From NCBI GenBank assembly GCA_025929125.1, contig JAICMT010000010.1, forward strand, positions 1 through 12,675: a stretch of 12,675 nucleotides of DNA, given 5' to 3'. Below, one piece after another: positions 1 to 7,195 of this stretch. Source of the DNA: Acidobacteriaceae bacterium (GTDB lineage Bacteria > Acidobacteriota > Terriglobia > Terriglobales > Acidobacteriaceae). Within the stretch, counting starts at the first letter, position 1. The number at the start of each line of letters is the position of its first letter. The notes under the pieces were generated by a model, which had not been told where the DNA came from, made no database searches, and saw only the letters and a program-made list of their open reading frames with translations. A program made the position numbers and the translations under genes.

Positions 1-1665
1 ATCCGCACATACTACGATTTCCCCGACATCGATATCGATCGCTATCAGATCAACGGCGTCACCCGTCAGGTGATGCTTGGCACCCGCGAGCTCAATATAG
101 AAAAGCTGCCCGAGGCTAGCCGCAACTGGATCAACGAAAAGCTGATCTACACCCACGGCTACGGCGTCACCATGAACCCGGTCAACGAGTTCACCTCCGA
201 GGGTCTGCCGAATTTCTACCTCAGCAACATGCCCGTGCAGAGCACCGTTCCCGGCCTCGAAGTGACCCGCCCGCAGATCTACTACGGCGAGCTCACCGAT
301 GCCGATGTCTACGTCAAGACGCGCCAGCAGGAGTTTGATTACCCCCAGGGGCAGACCAACAGCCTCACCTCGTACGAGGGCACCGGCGGCATCCCCATCG
401 GCGGCTTTCTCCGCCGCTTGGCCATCGCGTTTGAGCGCGATGACCTTGGCAAGCTGCCCTTCAGCGACGACGTCAACTCCTCCAGCCTGCTGCTCATGCG
501 CCGCAACGTCCGCGATCGCGTCTCCGCGCTCGCGCCCTTCCTCACCTTCGATCCCGATCCCTACATGGTCGTCGCTCCCGATGGCCACCTGTTCTGGATG
601 ATGGACGCCTTTACCACCTCCGAGACCTACCCCGACTCAGCCCCTTTCTCCGTCAACGGCCAGACCATCAACTACATGCGCAACAGCGTCAAGGCCGTCA
701 TCGATGCCTATAACGGCACCACCACCTTCTACGTCTTCGACAGTGAAGACCCGGTCATCGGCGCGTGGCAGCATGTATTTCCGTCGCTCTTCAAGCCGGC
801 ATCCCAGATGCCCTCCGGCCTTCGCGCTCACGTGCGCTATCCGGAAATGCTCTTCCGCCTGCAGGCGCAGGTTTACGGTCTCTATCACATGACCGATCCC
901 GAGGTCTTCTTCAATCGCGAAGACCTATGGACCGTGGCGACCCAGACCACCGGCAACGGAAACGACCAGACCGCGCAGGCCATGCTGCCCAATTTCGTGC
1001 TGATGAAGCTGCCCGGGGAGGCCACCGACGAGTTCGTCGAAATCCTTCCCTTCACCCCAGCCAACCGCAACAACCTCATCGGCTGGATCGCCGCTCGCTC
1101 CGACGGCGAGCATTACGGCAGTTCCATCGTTTATGACTTCCCTAAGACCCGCCTCGTCGATGGACCCCAGCAGATCGAGTCCCGCATCGACCAGAACGCA
1201 CAGCTCTCCGGCCAGCTCAGTCTCTGGAACCAGCAGGGCTCCCAGGTGCTGCGCGGCAATCTGCTCGTCATCCCAATCGGCAAGGCCCTGCTCTATGCCG
1301 AGCCCATCTACCTCAAGGCCCAGCAGAGCCCCATGCCGGAGCTCCGCATCGTAGTCCTCGCCTTGCAGGACCGGCTTGCTTACGCTCCCACCTTTGAGGC
1401 GGCGCTCTCTTCCCTCTTTGGCTCAGAAGCGCCCAGCCTCGCCTCCGGTCCGTCCGCCGCTCCCGCAACGTCATCCACCACGCAACTCCCCGCGGGCGCG
1501 CAAAGCTTAGCCGCGGCGCCGGACACCAGAGCCCTCATCTCCGAAGCAGGCCATGACTTCGACGATTACCAGCGCCTCACCGCTCAGGGCAAAAACGCCG
1601 AGGCCGGCCAGAAGCTGGACGCGCTGAAGCACGTGCTCGATCAACTCAACGCCCAGCGCAAGTGA
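1..1665 (+). CDS. UPF0182 family membrane protein, C-terminal part (5' truncated)
   Basis: The reading frame is open from base 1 to the TGA at 1663-1665, giving 554 residues; the true start lies outside the window. UPF0182 (COG1615) proteins are usually about 900-1000 residues, with several N-terminal membrane helices followed by a large extracytoplasmic domain. Only that soluble part is present. Family-like segments include NEFTSEGLPNFYLSNMP (from about residue 61), PQIYYGE (91-97), ARSDGEHYG (about 365-373), and the conserved block around DFPKTRLVDGPQQIESRI (about 379-396), followed by a region including QGSQVLRGNLLVIP. Near residues 477-505 there is an Ala/Ser/Pro-rich linker, then a charged helical tail ending DQLNAQRK. 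The molecular function of the family is not established, so none is assigned. No partner is visible: the next gene starts 212 bases downstream and appears separate. Confidence 0.93.
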   Translation: MRTYYDFPDIDIDRYQINGVTRQVMLGTRELNIEKLPEASRNWINEKLIYTHGYGVTMNPVNEFTSEGLPNFYLSNMPVQSTVPGLEVTRPQIYYGELTDADVYVKTRQQEFDYPQGQTNSLTSYEGTGGIPIGGFLRRLAIAFERDDLGKLPFSDDVNSSSLLLMRRNVRDRVSALAPFLTFDPDPYMVVAPDGHLFWMMDAFTTSETYPDSAPFSVNGQTINYMRNSVKAVIDAYNGTTTFYVFDSEDPVIGAWQHVFPSLFKPASQMPSGLRAHVRYPEMLFRLQAQVYGLYHMTDPEVFFNREDLWTVATQTTGNGNDQTAQAMLPNFVLMKLPGEATDEFVEILPFTPANRNNLIGWIAARSDGEHYGSSIVYDFPKTRLVDGPQQIESRIDQNAQLSGQLSLWNQQGSQVLRGNLLVIPIGKALLYAEPIYLKAQQSPMPELRIVVLALQDRLAYAPTFEAALSSLFGSEAPSLASGPSAAPATSSTTQLPAGAQSLAAAPDTRALISEAGHDFDDYQRLTAQGKNAEAGQKLDALKHVLDQLNAQRK

Positions 1666-1864
1666 ACGCGATGATCGCTGTTCGTGAAGATGGCCGGGCA
1701 ACATGCTCGCCTCAGCTGCACCGCCGAAACGTCGGGTTGGTTCCTGCTTGGAGGATCATCAAGGAATGCCGCGCTTACCTGCGCACCTCGGCTGGCCGCC
1801 GAAGCTATCTCAATTGGCGTCCTGCTCCCTTTAACGTCACGCAAAGCATCAAACCTTTCAAAGT

Positions 1865-1870
1865 AGAGGT
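1865..1870 (+). promoter_or_regulatory. Shine-Dalgarno site that fixes the cupin gene start
   Basis: AGAGGT lies 7 bases before the ATG at 1878. The same frame is open back to a GTG at 1662 overlapping the UPF0182 stop, but the extra 72 residues show no recognisable domain and that GTG lacks a comparable site, so 1878 is the better start. I see no convincing promoter or terminator hairpin in the 1666-1877 gap. Confidence 0.6.
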
Positions 1871-1877
1871 TTCACCC

Positions 1878-2291
1878 ATGTCATCACTCCATTTCGACGA
1901 CTCAGGAAACATGGTAGAACCGGTCGCAGAATTCAACATCGAGCAGGAGCTTGAACAGCTTCAGCAAAAAAAGCCTTGGCCTTCAGGCATTCACTCGAAA
2001 TTGCTGTTCAAAAAGGACGACTTCCGATGCCTCCTGATTGCGATGGAGCCCTCAGCGAGGATTAAGGAGCATCATGCCGACGGGACCATCTCCGTTCAGC
2101 TTTTGCGGGGCCGCATTCGCTTCAACACTCAGGCAAAGCAACACGAACTTGCGGCCGGAAGCCTGCTCGGACTAGGTGCATCCATCAAGCACGACATAAC
2201 GGCTATCGAGGATTCCGCGTTCCTGCTCACCATCTCATGGCCCAGCAATCAGGAGCTGTTGACCATGAAACATCGTGGCTACGGAACGTAG
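1878..2291 (+). CDS. Small cupin-domain protein
   Basis: This 137-residue, single-domain protein has a charged, helical N-terminal third (an [11 protein letters not shown] stretch near residues 22-32) followed by a cupin-like beta barrel. The barrel shows [30 protein letters not shown] spacing: adjacent histidines at 65-66, the turn Gly at 78, AAGSLLGLG near 92-100, and a His at 105 in the second motif. The canonical acidic metal ligand between the histidines and the LxG turn appears to be Gln, so metal binding is uncertain and the protein may be a non-catalytic sensor or binding cupin. It has no signal peptide and is probably cytoplasmic. Its stop is 2 bases before the DUF488 start, which suggests translational coupling. 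Substrate and function are unknown. Codon use is noticeably less GC-rich than in the UPF0182 and bcsC genes. Confidence 0.8.
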   Translation: MSSLHFDDSGNMVEPVAEFNIEQELEQLQQKKPWPSGIHSKLLFKKDDFRCLLIAMEPSARIKEHHADGTISVQLLRGRIRFNTQAKQHELAAGSLLGLGASIKHDITAIEDSAFLLTISWPSNQELLTMKHRGYGT

Positions 2292-2293
2292 CA

Positions 2294-2641
2294 ATGCGGA
2301 TCTCGATCAAACGAGCCTATGTCACTCCCGCACCAGAGGACGGTTTCCGAATTCTCGTGGATCGTCTATGGCCACGAGGCCTCAGCAAAGAACGTGCCCG
2401 CATTGACCTCTGGCTCAAAGAAATCGCGCCGAGCGCCGCTTTGCGAAAGTGGTTCGGCCACGACCCAGTCAAATGGCAGGAGTTTCGGCGGAGATATCGC
2501 GAAGAGTTGAGGCAGAATCCGGAATGCCTGGCCACCATCAAAAAGCAGGCCCGAAATGCTCCGGTCACGCTTGTGTACGGAGCCAAAGACGAACAGCATA
2601 ACGACGCCGTCGTCCTGCTGGATTTCCTGAAGCGTCAGTAA
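2294..2641 (+). CDS. DUF488 / YeaO-like family protein
   Basis: This 115-residue protein matches the compact DUF488 (COG3189, YeaO-like) family along its full length. Signature segments are [16 protein letters not shown] near residues 18-33, [20 protein letters not shown] near 39-58, a [12 protein letters not shown] helix, and a C-terminal [25 protein letters not shown] strand and helix in which the family carries conserved Tyr, Asp, Asn and His. The ATG at 2294 begins exactly where family members usually do (MRISIKRAY); an in-frame extension to 2237 would run back into the cupin gene. The biochemical role of the family is unsettled, and no nuclease or other activity is claimed. It sits 2 bases after the cupin stop and has only a weak GGA upstream, so translation probably depends on the cupin gene. 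Its TAA abuts the stop of the convergent transporter gene. Confidence 0.9.
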   Translation: MRISIKRAYVTPAPEDGFRILVDRLWPRGLSKERARIDLWLKEIAPSAALRKWFGHDPVKWQEFRRRYREELRQNPECLATIKKQARNAPVTLVYGAKDEQHNDAVVLLDFLKRQ

Positions 2642-3889
2642 CTACCGAATCAGCATCGACACGATGCTCGCCGACATCAGGTTCGCCATCGTGCCGGCGA
2701 GCATCGCCCGCAGTCCTAGCCGCGCAAGGTCGTTACGCCGATGCGGAATCAGCGCGCCAATCCCCCCAATCTGCATCCCAACCGAGCCCAGATTCGCAAA
2801 GCCGCACAGCGCAAACGTCGCAATCGAAAGCGTCCGATCCGAGACCGCGTGTGCCTTGGCCAGCAATCCCAGCTGGCCGTACGCGATGAACTCGTTCAGC
2901 ACCGCGCGCGTCCCAATCAGGTTCCCCACAATCGGCGCATCGCGCCATGGAATCCCGATCAGCCACGCCACCGGAGCGCACAACGTCCCCAGCGCATTAC
3001 CCAGAGAGTGCGGAAACGGAATATGCCCATGTGCCCACGTGAAGTTCGAAATCCCCAGCATGATTGCGTTGATCAGCCCCACAATCGCCAGAAAGCTGAT
3101 CAGCATAATCGCTACGTTGAACGCCAGTCCGCCCCCATCAATCGTGCCCCGCGCAACCGACCCGATCAGGTTCTCGTCCTTGTGCTCCTCGTTCGGAGGC
3201 ATCTTCACCGTGCCCAGCGTGGCAGGCACCTCCGTCTCGGGCACCAGCATCTTCGCCACCAGAATCGTCCCTGGCGCCGTCATAATCACCGCCGAGAGCA
3301 GGTCCTGCGCGCGAATCCCGAACAGGATATAGGCCGCCATAATGCCGCCGGAAACGTGCGCCATGCCCGACGTCATAATCGTCATCAACTCCGACTGGGT
3401 CGCATCTCCCAGAAATGGACGAATCGTCAGCGGAGCCTCCGTCTGCCCCATAAAGATGCTGGCCGCGACGTTCGTACTCTCTGCGCCGGAGGTCCCCATC
3501 GTCCGCTGCATCAGCCACGCCGCCGCGCGGATCACCTGCTGCATGATGCCCACGTGATACAGCAGCGCAAACAGCGCCGAGACGAAGATAATCGTCGGCA
3601 GCACCGCAAACGCGAACACCGCTGCAGGACTTTTTGGGTCACCCAGAACGTTGCCAAAGACCATGGTCGAGCCGTCCGCGGCATGCCCCAGCAGCGCCGT
3701 CACCGCAGCCGAGCCCTTCGCCAGAAAAGCCTGCCCCACGCTCACCTTCAGCACCAGGAAAGCGAACAGCACCTGCAGTCCCAGCCCCCACGCCACTGTG
3801 CTCCAGCGGATCGCCTTGCGATTGCTGGAAAGTACATAAGCGACACCAAGAAACGTAAGTAGACCCAGTATTCCGGTGAATCGTGCCAC
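2642..3889 (-). CDS. nupC: Concentrative nucleoside transporter (CNT/NupC family)
   Basis: This is a 415-residue inner-membrane protein, the usual length for bacterial CNT transporters, which import nucleosides by ion symport. It is hydrophobic throughout, starting with a membrane helix (GILGLLTFLGVAYVL). The substrate-site motifs of the family are present: MGQTEAPL at 147-154, NEF with Glu333, and FANLGSVGMQIGG with Asn366 and Ser369, matching Gln154/Thr155/Glu156, Glu332, Asn368 and Ser371 of Vibrio cholerae CNT. The residue five before the motif Gln is Ser, where the Vibrio Na+-coupled protein has the sodium-ligand Asn149, so proton coupling is possible. Start: GTG at 3889, with GGAG 7 bases upstream; the frame is open to 4009 but the added residues are not membrane-like. 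Specific nucleosides cannot be read from sequence. No neighbouring nucleoside-salvage gene is seen. Confidence 0.93.
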   Translation of the reverse strand: MARFTGILGLLTFLGVAYVLSSNRKAIRWSTVAWGLGLQVLFAFLVLKVSVGQAFLAKGSAAVTALLGHAADGSTMVFGNVLGDPKSPAAVFAFAVLPTIIFVSALFALLYHVGIMQQVIRAAAWLMQRTMGTSGAESTNVAASIFMGQTEAPLTIRPFLGDATQSELMTIMTSGMAHVSGGIMAAYILFGIRAQDLLSAVIMTAPGTILVAKMLVPETEVPATLGTVKMPPNEEHKDENLIGSVARGTIDGGGLAFNVAIMLISFLAIVGLINAIMLGISNFTWAHGHIPFPHSLGNALGTLCAPVAWLIGIPWRDAPIVGNLIGTRAVLNEFIAYGQLGLLAKAHAVSDRTLSIATFALCGFANLGSVGMQIGGIGALIPHRRNDLARLGLRAMLAGTMANLMSASIVSMLIR

Positions 3890-3896
3890 GCATGCA

Positions 3897-3900
3897 CTCC
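3897..3900 (-). promoter_or_regulatory. Shine-Dalgarno GGAG for the transporter GTG start
   Basis: Read on the minus strand, GGAG lies 7 bases before the GTG at 3889-3887. ATG codons at 3893 and further upstream are in a different frame, so this site supports a GTG start for the transporter. Confidence 0.55.
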
Positions 3901-4038
3901 ATGGGAATTGGATTATGGTTGAACCGAGTGTAACGGATGACCTATCCAGGCACTCACTTTCTTCAGTTCGCCCTCCCTTCCGCGCCTTTTCAAGCCCGCC
4001 AAGCCGCAAGCTCCGTGCTCGGAGCTAAAATTCGTCCC

Positions 4039-4413
4039 ATGGCGGGCGTCTTCTTCCTCGACACCATCCGCCGCGCTCTGCGGGAGCGTGCCCGCCAGAA
4101 GCGTGTGCGCGCAGCCGCCTCCTGGCCGCAAATCACCGCTCACATCAATAGCTGGAAGCTCCTGCCCGCGGCCGACGAATCCGGGTCCTTCACCCACACT
4201 CACTTCATTGAGGCGGCCTTCCATTTCACGCTGGACGGCAACTACTACGGCGGCTACGCGAACAGCGTACCCATGCCCCACCGCGAGGCCGAGCAGCTCG
4301 CCACCGGCAGCCCCAGCCTGACCGTCCGCTACAACCCATCCAATCCTGACCAGACCGCAGTTCTCGCCGACGACAACCGTGGCCAACTGCCTTTCGACAT
4401 CATCTCCGGCTAA
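4039..4413 (+). CDS. Small DUF3592-like protein
   Basis: This is a 124-residue protein that I place near DUF3592. After a basic N-terminal stretch (RRALRERARQKRVR, about residues 8-21) it has a WPQITAHI strand, a central beta-rich section containing FHFTLDGNYYGGYANSVPMP, and the ending LTVRYNPSNPDQTAVL that is typical of the family (a VxYxPxNPxxAxL pattern near 95-110). Many family members carry membrane helices; this copy has none obvious, so its location is unclear. The start is not firm: the ATG at 4039 has GGAG 14 bases upstream, rather far, and the frame is also open to a GTG at 4015 and an ATG at 3937. I prefer 4039 because the preceding residues look unstructured. The gene is divergent from the transporter. 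The function is unknown. Confidence 0.7.
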   Translation: MAGVFFLDTIRRALRERARQKRVRAAASWPQITAHINSWKLLPAADESGSFTHTHFIEAAFHFTLDGNYYGGYANSVPMPHREAEQLATGSPSLTVRYNPSNPDQTAVLADDNRGQLPFDIISG

Positions 4414-4433
4414 GCAGCCTGCAAAGATTTCTT

Positions 4434-4467
4434 CTCCGCGATTGGAACAGTTCCCGGGACAGCGGAG
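4434..4467 (+). other. Candidate stem-loop upstream of the DUF4139 gene
   Basis: CTCCGC at 4434-4439 pairs perfectly with GCGGAG at 4462-4467, and within the loop GGAA (4444-4447) can pair with TTCC (4451-4454). The right arm contains the GGAG that would serve as ribosome site for a GTG at 4474. There is no T run after it, so it is a poor intrinsic terminator. It could be chance in GC-rich DNA. Confidence 0.25.
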
Positions 4468-4473
4468 TCTATA

Positions 4474-6033
4474 GTGGCAGGCACCAGGAGAATCTCATGT
4501 CAGGTCGAGCAAGTGCGGTCTGCCTTCTGTTCTGTGCATCTATCACAGCCTCCGCTCAGCGGACATCCTCCTCGGTCAGTCAGCCCGCCGGCGGGACTCA
4601 CGATCTACAACCAGGATTTCGCGCTGGTCCGGACCCCAATTCAGCTCAGTCTCCAGGCGGGCACAACAGAGATCTCCGTGACCAACGTGACCGGCCAACT
4701 CGAGCCGGATTCCGTCGTTCTTCGGGATCCTGCCAACTCCCATCCCATCCACATCGTAGAGCAGAACTACGAAGGGGCACTGCGCGTGCAATCGCAGATG
4801 CTCGCGAAATTTGAAGGCCAGACCATCGACTTCGTGGTGGGCACGGCCGAGAACGCAAGAATTGTCCCCGGCAAAATCATTCGCGCCGGATTCGTTCCCC
4901 AGTTCGATCTGCTGCAGCGCTACGGACAGAGTTACTTCTACCAGCAGCAGCAACAGAATCAGCAGCAGGAGCCGCTCATCGAAATGGAGGGAAAGCTGCG
5001 GTATGGGCTGCCTGGCGTTCCTCTCTTCCCCTCGGCGACGCCGGGCCTGACGCTGCATCCCACGCTTCGCTGGACAATCGCTTCAGATCGGCCGGCGAAC
5101 ATCGCTGCGGAGCTCGATTACATCACCGGCGGCTTGCGCTGGGACGCCAGCTATAACGTGCTTGCGCCCAGCGGTGACGTCGCAGCCGATCAGTCGCTCG
5201 AGATGGTGGGCTGGGTCAACGTCACCAATGAATCGGGCACTGACTTCCGTGATGTCTCGCTGCAGCTGATGGCAGGCGACATCAGCAAACTCACAAACCA
5301 GAACAGAATGTTGGCAGTTAACGGTCCCGCAATGGATTCAATCGTCGTGGCAGGCGCCGCTGGAGTTCAGCAACAGATCACCCAGCAGAATTTCGACGAC
5401 TACCACCTGTACGATCTGCATCGCAGCGCAACCCTTCTCGACCACGAGTCCAAGCAGATCGAGTTTCTCAACGTCGCCGGAATTCCCGCTAAACGAGTCT
5501 ATGTCTACGACGGCTTCGGCACTCGAAACCAGAATAACTACTATCAGTGGAACCAGCCGAACTTTGGCGGAGAAAGCAACAAGAAGGTCTGGATCACCCA
5601 GGAGTTCAAAAATAGTGAAGCGAATCACCTCGGCATGCCGCTGCCAAAAGGCCGCATGCGCTTCTACCGGCGGGAAGCCAATGGCAACCTGCAGTTTGTG
5701 GGCGAGAACACCATCGATCACACTCCAAAAGACGAAACCATCCACGTCTACCTGGGCAATGCCTTTGACCTGACCGGAGAACGCACTCGTACCGATTTCA
5801 GGAACGTGCGCAGCAACATGATTACGGAAAACTACAGCGTCACCGTGCGCAGCGCAAAAGATACAGCGACTCCCGTTCGCATCGTCGAGCACATGTACCG
5901 CACAAGCACGTGGGAAATTAGCCAGAATTCCGATCCCTTCGAAAAGAAGGACTCGCAAACCATCCAGTTCAACGTCAATGTGCCAGCCCACGGAGAGAAG
6001 ACCGTCAACTACCTCGTAACATACACGTGGTAG
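4474..6033 (+). CDS. DUF4139 domain protein, apparently frameshifted near its N-terminus
   Basis: The unbroken frame runs from a GTG at 4474 to TAG at 6031-6033 (519 residues). The body is a beta-rich protein typical of DUF4139: it opens with GLTIYNQDFALVRTP, then GWVNVTNESGTDFRDVSLQLMAGD in the middle, a LPKGRMRFYRRE segment, and a C-terminal immunoglobulin-like part with ETIHVYLGNAFDLTGERTRTDF and a final VPAHGEKTVNYLVTYTW. About residue 155 there is a Gln-rich stretch (QQQQQNQQQ). The first roughly 45 residues from the GTG look like noise. By contrast the frame beginning at ATG 4497, with AGGAG 6 bases upstream, encodes a convincing signal peptide and then loses the domain frame. Removing one base around 4591-4595 joins the two. 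I infer an exported protein whose gene carries, or was read with, a one-base insertion. If intact from the GTG, the protein would be cytoplasmic. Function is unknown. Confidence 0.85.
   Translation: MAGTRRISCQVEQVRSAFCSVHLSQPPLSGHPPRSVSPPAGLTIYNQDFALVRTPIQLSLQAGTTEISVTNVTGQLEPDSVVLRDPANSHPIHIVEQNYEGALRVQSQMLAKFEGQTIDFVVGTAENARIVPGKIIRAGFVPQFDLLQRYGQSYFYQQQQQNQQQEPLIEMEGKLRYGLPGVPLFPSATPGLTLHPTLRWTIASDRPANIAAELDYITGGLRWDASYNVLAPSGDVAADQSLEMVGWVNVTNESGTDFRDVSLQLMAGDISKLTNQNRMLAVNGPAMDSIVVAGAAGVQQQITQQNFDDYHLYDLHRSATLLDHESKQIEFLNVAGIPAKRVYVYDGFGTRNQNNYYQWNQPNFGGESNKKVWITQEFKNSEANHLGMPLPKGRMRFYRREANGNLQFVGENTIDHTPKDETIHVYLGNAFDLTGERTRTDFRNVRSNMITENYSVTVRSAKDTATPVRIVEHMYRTSTWEISQNSDPFEKKDSQTIQFNVNVPAHGEKTVNYLVTYTW
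4486..4490 (+). promoter_or_regulatory. Shine-Dalgarno AGGAG for the ATG at 4497
   Basis: AGGAG sits 6 bases before the ATG that opens the signal-peptide frame. A competing GGAG (4464-4467) sits 6 bases before the GTG at 4474 in the domain frame. A TATAGT at 4470-4475 resembles a -10 box; if it is one, the transcript would begin after the GTG and only the ATG could be used, but no good -35 is seen. Confidence 0.45.
4497..4595 (+). other. Signal-peptide coding segment, out of frame with the DUF4139 body
   Basis: Translation from ATG 4497 gives MSGRASAVCLLFCASITASA followed by QRTSSSVSQPAGG: a short basic n-region, a hydrophobic core, and an A-S-A/Q signal peptidase I type site after about residue 20, then a Ser-rich spacer. 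The frame ends uselessly at 4814 if left unshifted. Deleting one base in CGGCGGG (4589-4595) continues it as QPAGGLTIYNQDF, directly into the conserved domain. Confidence 0.65.
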
Positions 6034-6048
6034 CGTTTGTCCTTTTCA

Positions 6049-6095
6049 GCGCCTCACCGATTAGAACCGGACAGTAGTCGAAATCGTCCTGGCGC
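6049..6095. terminator. Weak candidate stem-loop between convergent genes
   Basis: GCGCC (6049-6053) and CGATT (6058-6062) pair with GGCGC (6091-6095) and AATCG (6082-6086), leaving a 4x4 internal loop and a 19-base hairpin loop. It lies in the 77-base gap between the convergent DUF4139 and M20 genes, where a bidirectional terminator would be expected. Neither strand has a clear T run, so the assignment is weak. Confidence 0.25.
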
Positions 6096-6110
6096 ACTTC
6101 CTGAAACGGA

Positions 6111-7145
6111 TCAACCAACTAGGCTGCTCGCCAGCTCCACATACAACTCCACGCACTCCAGCAACTCCTTCTTGCTGATCCGCTCCTCCGGAGTGTGCGC
6201 CACGTGAATCGATCCCGGCCCCAGCAGAAACGGCTCGCCCCAGTTCGTCAGTGACGGAATATCCGTGGCAAACTTCGCCACCATCGTCGGCAGGTTGCCC
6301 ACGCGTCGCATGCGCACGCAGGCCAGGTCCAGCGAAAAGCTCGCCTCGCAGCGCCCCGCAACCACCCGCGTAACCGCCTCCTTCACTTCTTCCGAAGGTC
6401 CCACTGTCCGCACCAGAATGTGCGCCTCGGCCTTGTCCGGAACCACATTCGGCGCACGTCCTCCAGAAATCAACCCTATGTTCAGGGTCGCCGGCCCAAT
6501 CTCCGGGTCCGCCGGCAGCGGCATCGCCAGCACATCATGCAGCGCCTCCACCAGCTTGTCGATCGCCGACTCGCCCAGCTCCGGATACGCGGAGTGCGCC
6601 ATGCGCCCATGCGCCCGCAGCTCCACGCGCAGCGCGCCCTTGGTCGCCAACGCCAGCCGATTCTCGGTCGGCTCGCCGTTGATCAAAAACGTCGATCCCC
6701 GCGGATGCTTGTTCGCCTCCTTCGCGCCGGCAGAATCCCGCTCTTCACCGACCACGAACAGCAGGCCCACCTTCACCCCCGCATCGCGCAGCCGTTCCGC
6801 CGCCGCAACCTGGGCAGCGATGATTCCCTTGGCATCGCAGGTCCCCCGGCCATACAGATACTCATCGTCTTCCGTGCACGCGATAAACGGCGGCACCGTA
6901 TCCATGTGCGTGGACAGCACCACATCCGGTGTTTCCCCCGTAGCGCCCGCATACACGTTGAAGCGCTCTCCCTGGCCCGCACCCGGCGTCACCGCGAGGT
7001 TCGGCTGTTGCACCGGCATCCGCTCCACCGCATACCGCGCATTCTCCAGAAACTCCGCCAGGAACGCGCCGGCCGCCCCCTCGTGGTACGAAATGGACTC
7101 AATATTGACGAGCTTCCGCGTCAGATCAATTGCATCGATAGGCAT
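6111..7145 (-). CDS. M20 family metallopeptidase (ArgE/DapE-type deacylase)
   Basis: This 344-residue cytoplasmic enzyme has the two-zinc M20 layout. Ligands and catalytic residues can be placed: His80 and Asp82 in STHMDTVPP, the bridging Asp104 in RGTCDAKG, the catalytic Glu134 with ligand Glu135 in VVGEERD, Glu158 in NGEPT, and a C-terminal His317 in SIHVAHTPEER. The lid or dimerisation domain begins near LATKGALRVEL and contains HGRMAHSAYPELGESAI, with His184. All key residues are intact, so the protein should be active. M20 enzymes hydrolyse amide bonds of acylated amino acids or small peptides; acetylornithine, succinyl-diaminopimelate and LysW-lysine type substrates are all possible, and nothing nearby decides between them. 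The ATG at 7145 has GGAAG 5 bases upstream. It is divergent from the COG2945 hydrolase across a 50-base gap that must hold both promoters. Confidence 0.92.
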   Translation of the reverse strand: MPIDAIDLTRKLVNIESISYHEGAAGAFLAEFLENARYAVERMPVQQPNLAVTPGAGQGERFNVYAGATGETPDVVLSTHMDTVPPFIACTEDDEYLYGRGTCDAKGIIAAQVAAAERLRDAGVKVGLLFVVGEERDSAGAKEANKHPRGSTFLINGEPTENRLALATKGALRVELRAHGRMAHSAYPELGESAIDKLVEALHDVLAMPLPADPEIGPATLNIGLISGGRAPNVVPDKAEAHILVRTVGPSEEVKEAVTRVVAGRCEASFSLDLACVRMRRVGNLPTMVAKFATDIPSLTNWGEPFLLGPGSIHVAHTPEERISKKELLECVELYVELASSLVG

Positions 7146-7195
7146 GTGTGCTTCCAGAATAACCGCACTCCCGCATCGCCCCGTAAACTGAGGCA

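Noticed and set aside
1662..1877. N-terminal extension of the cupin gene back to the GTG overlapping the UPF0182 stop
   Set aside because: No recognisable domain in the extra 72 residues, and a better ribosome site precedes ATG 1878.
2741..3862. 373-residue open frame on the plus strand opposite the transporter
   Set aside because: Arg/His/Gln-rich translation, antisense to a full-length CNT transporter with intact motifs.
7146..7195. Possible promoter boxes (TAAACT near 7184 on plus, TATTCT on minus) in the divergent gap
   Set aside because: Promoters must lie here or in the adjacent genes, but no -35 at proper spacing was found for either direction.
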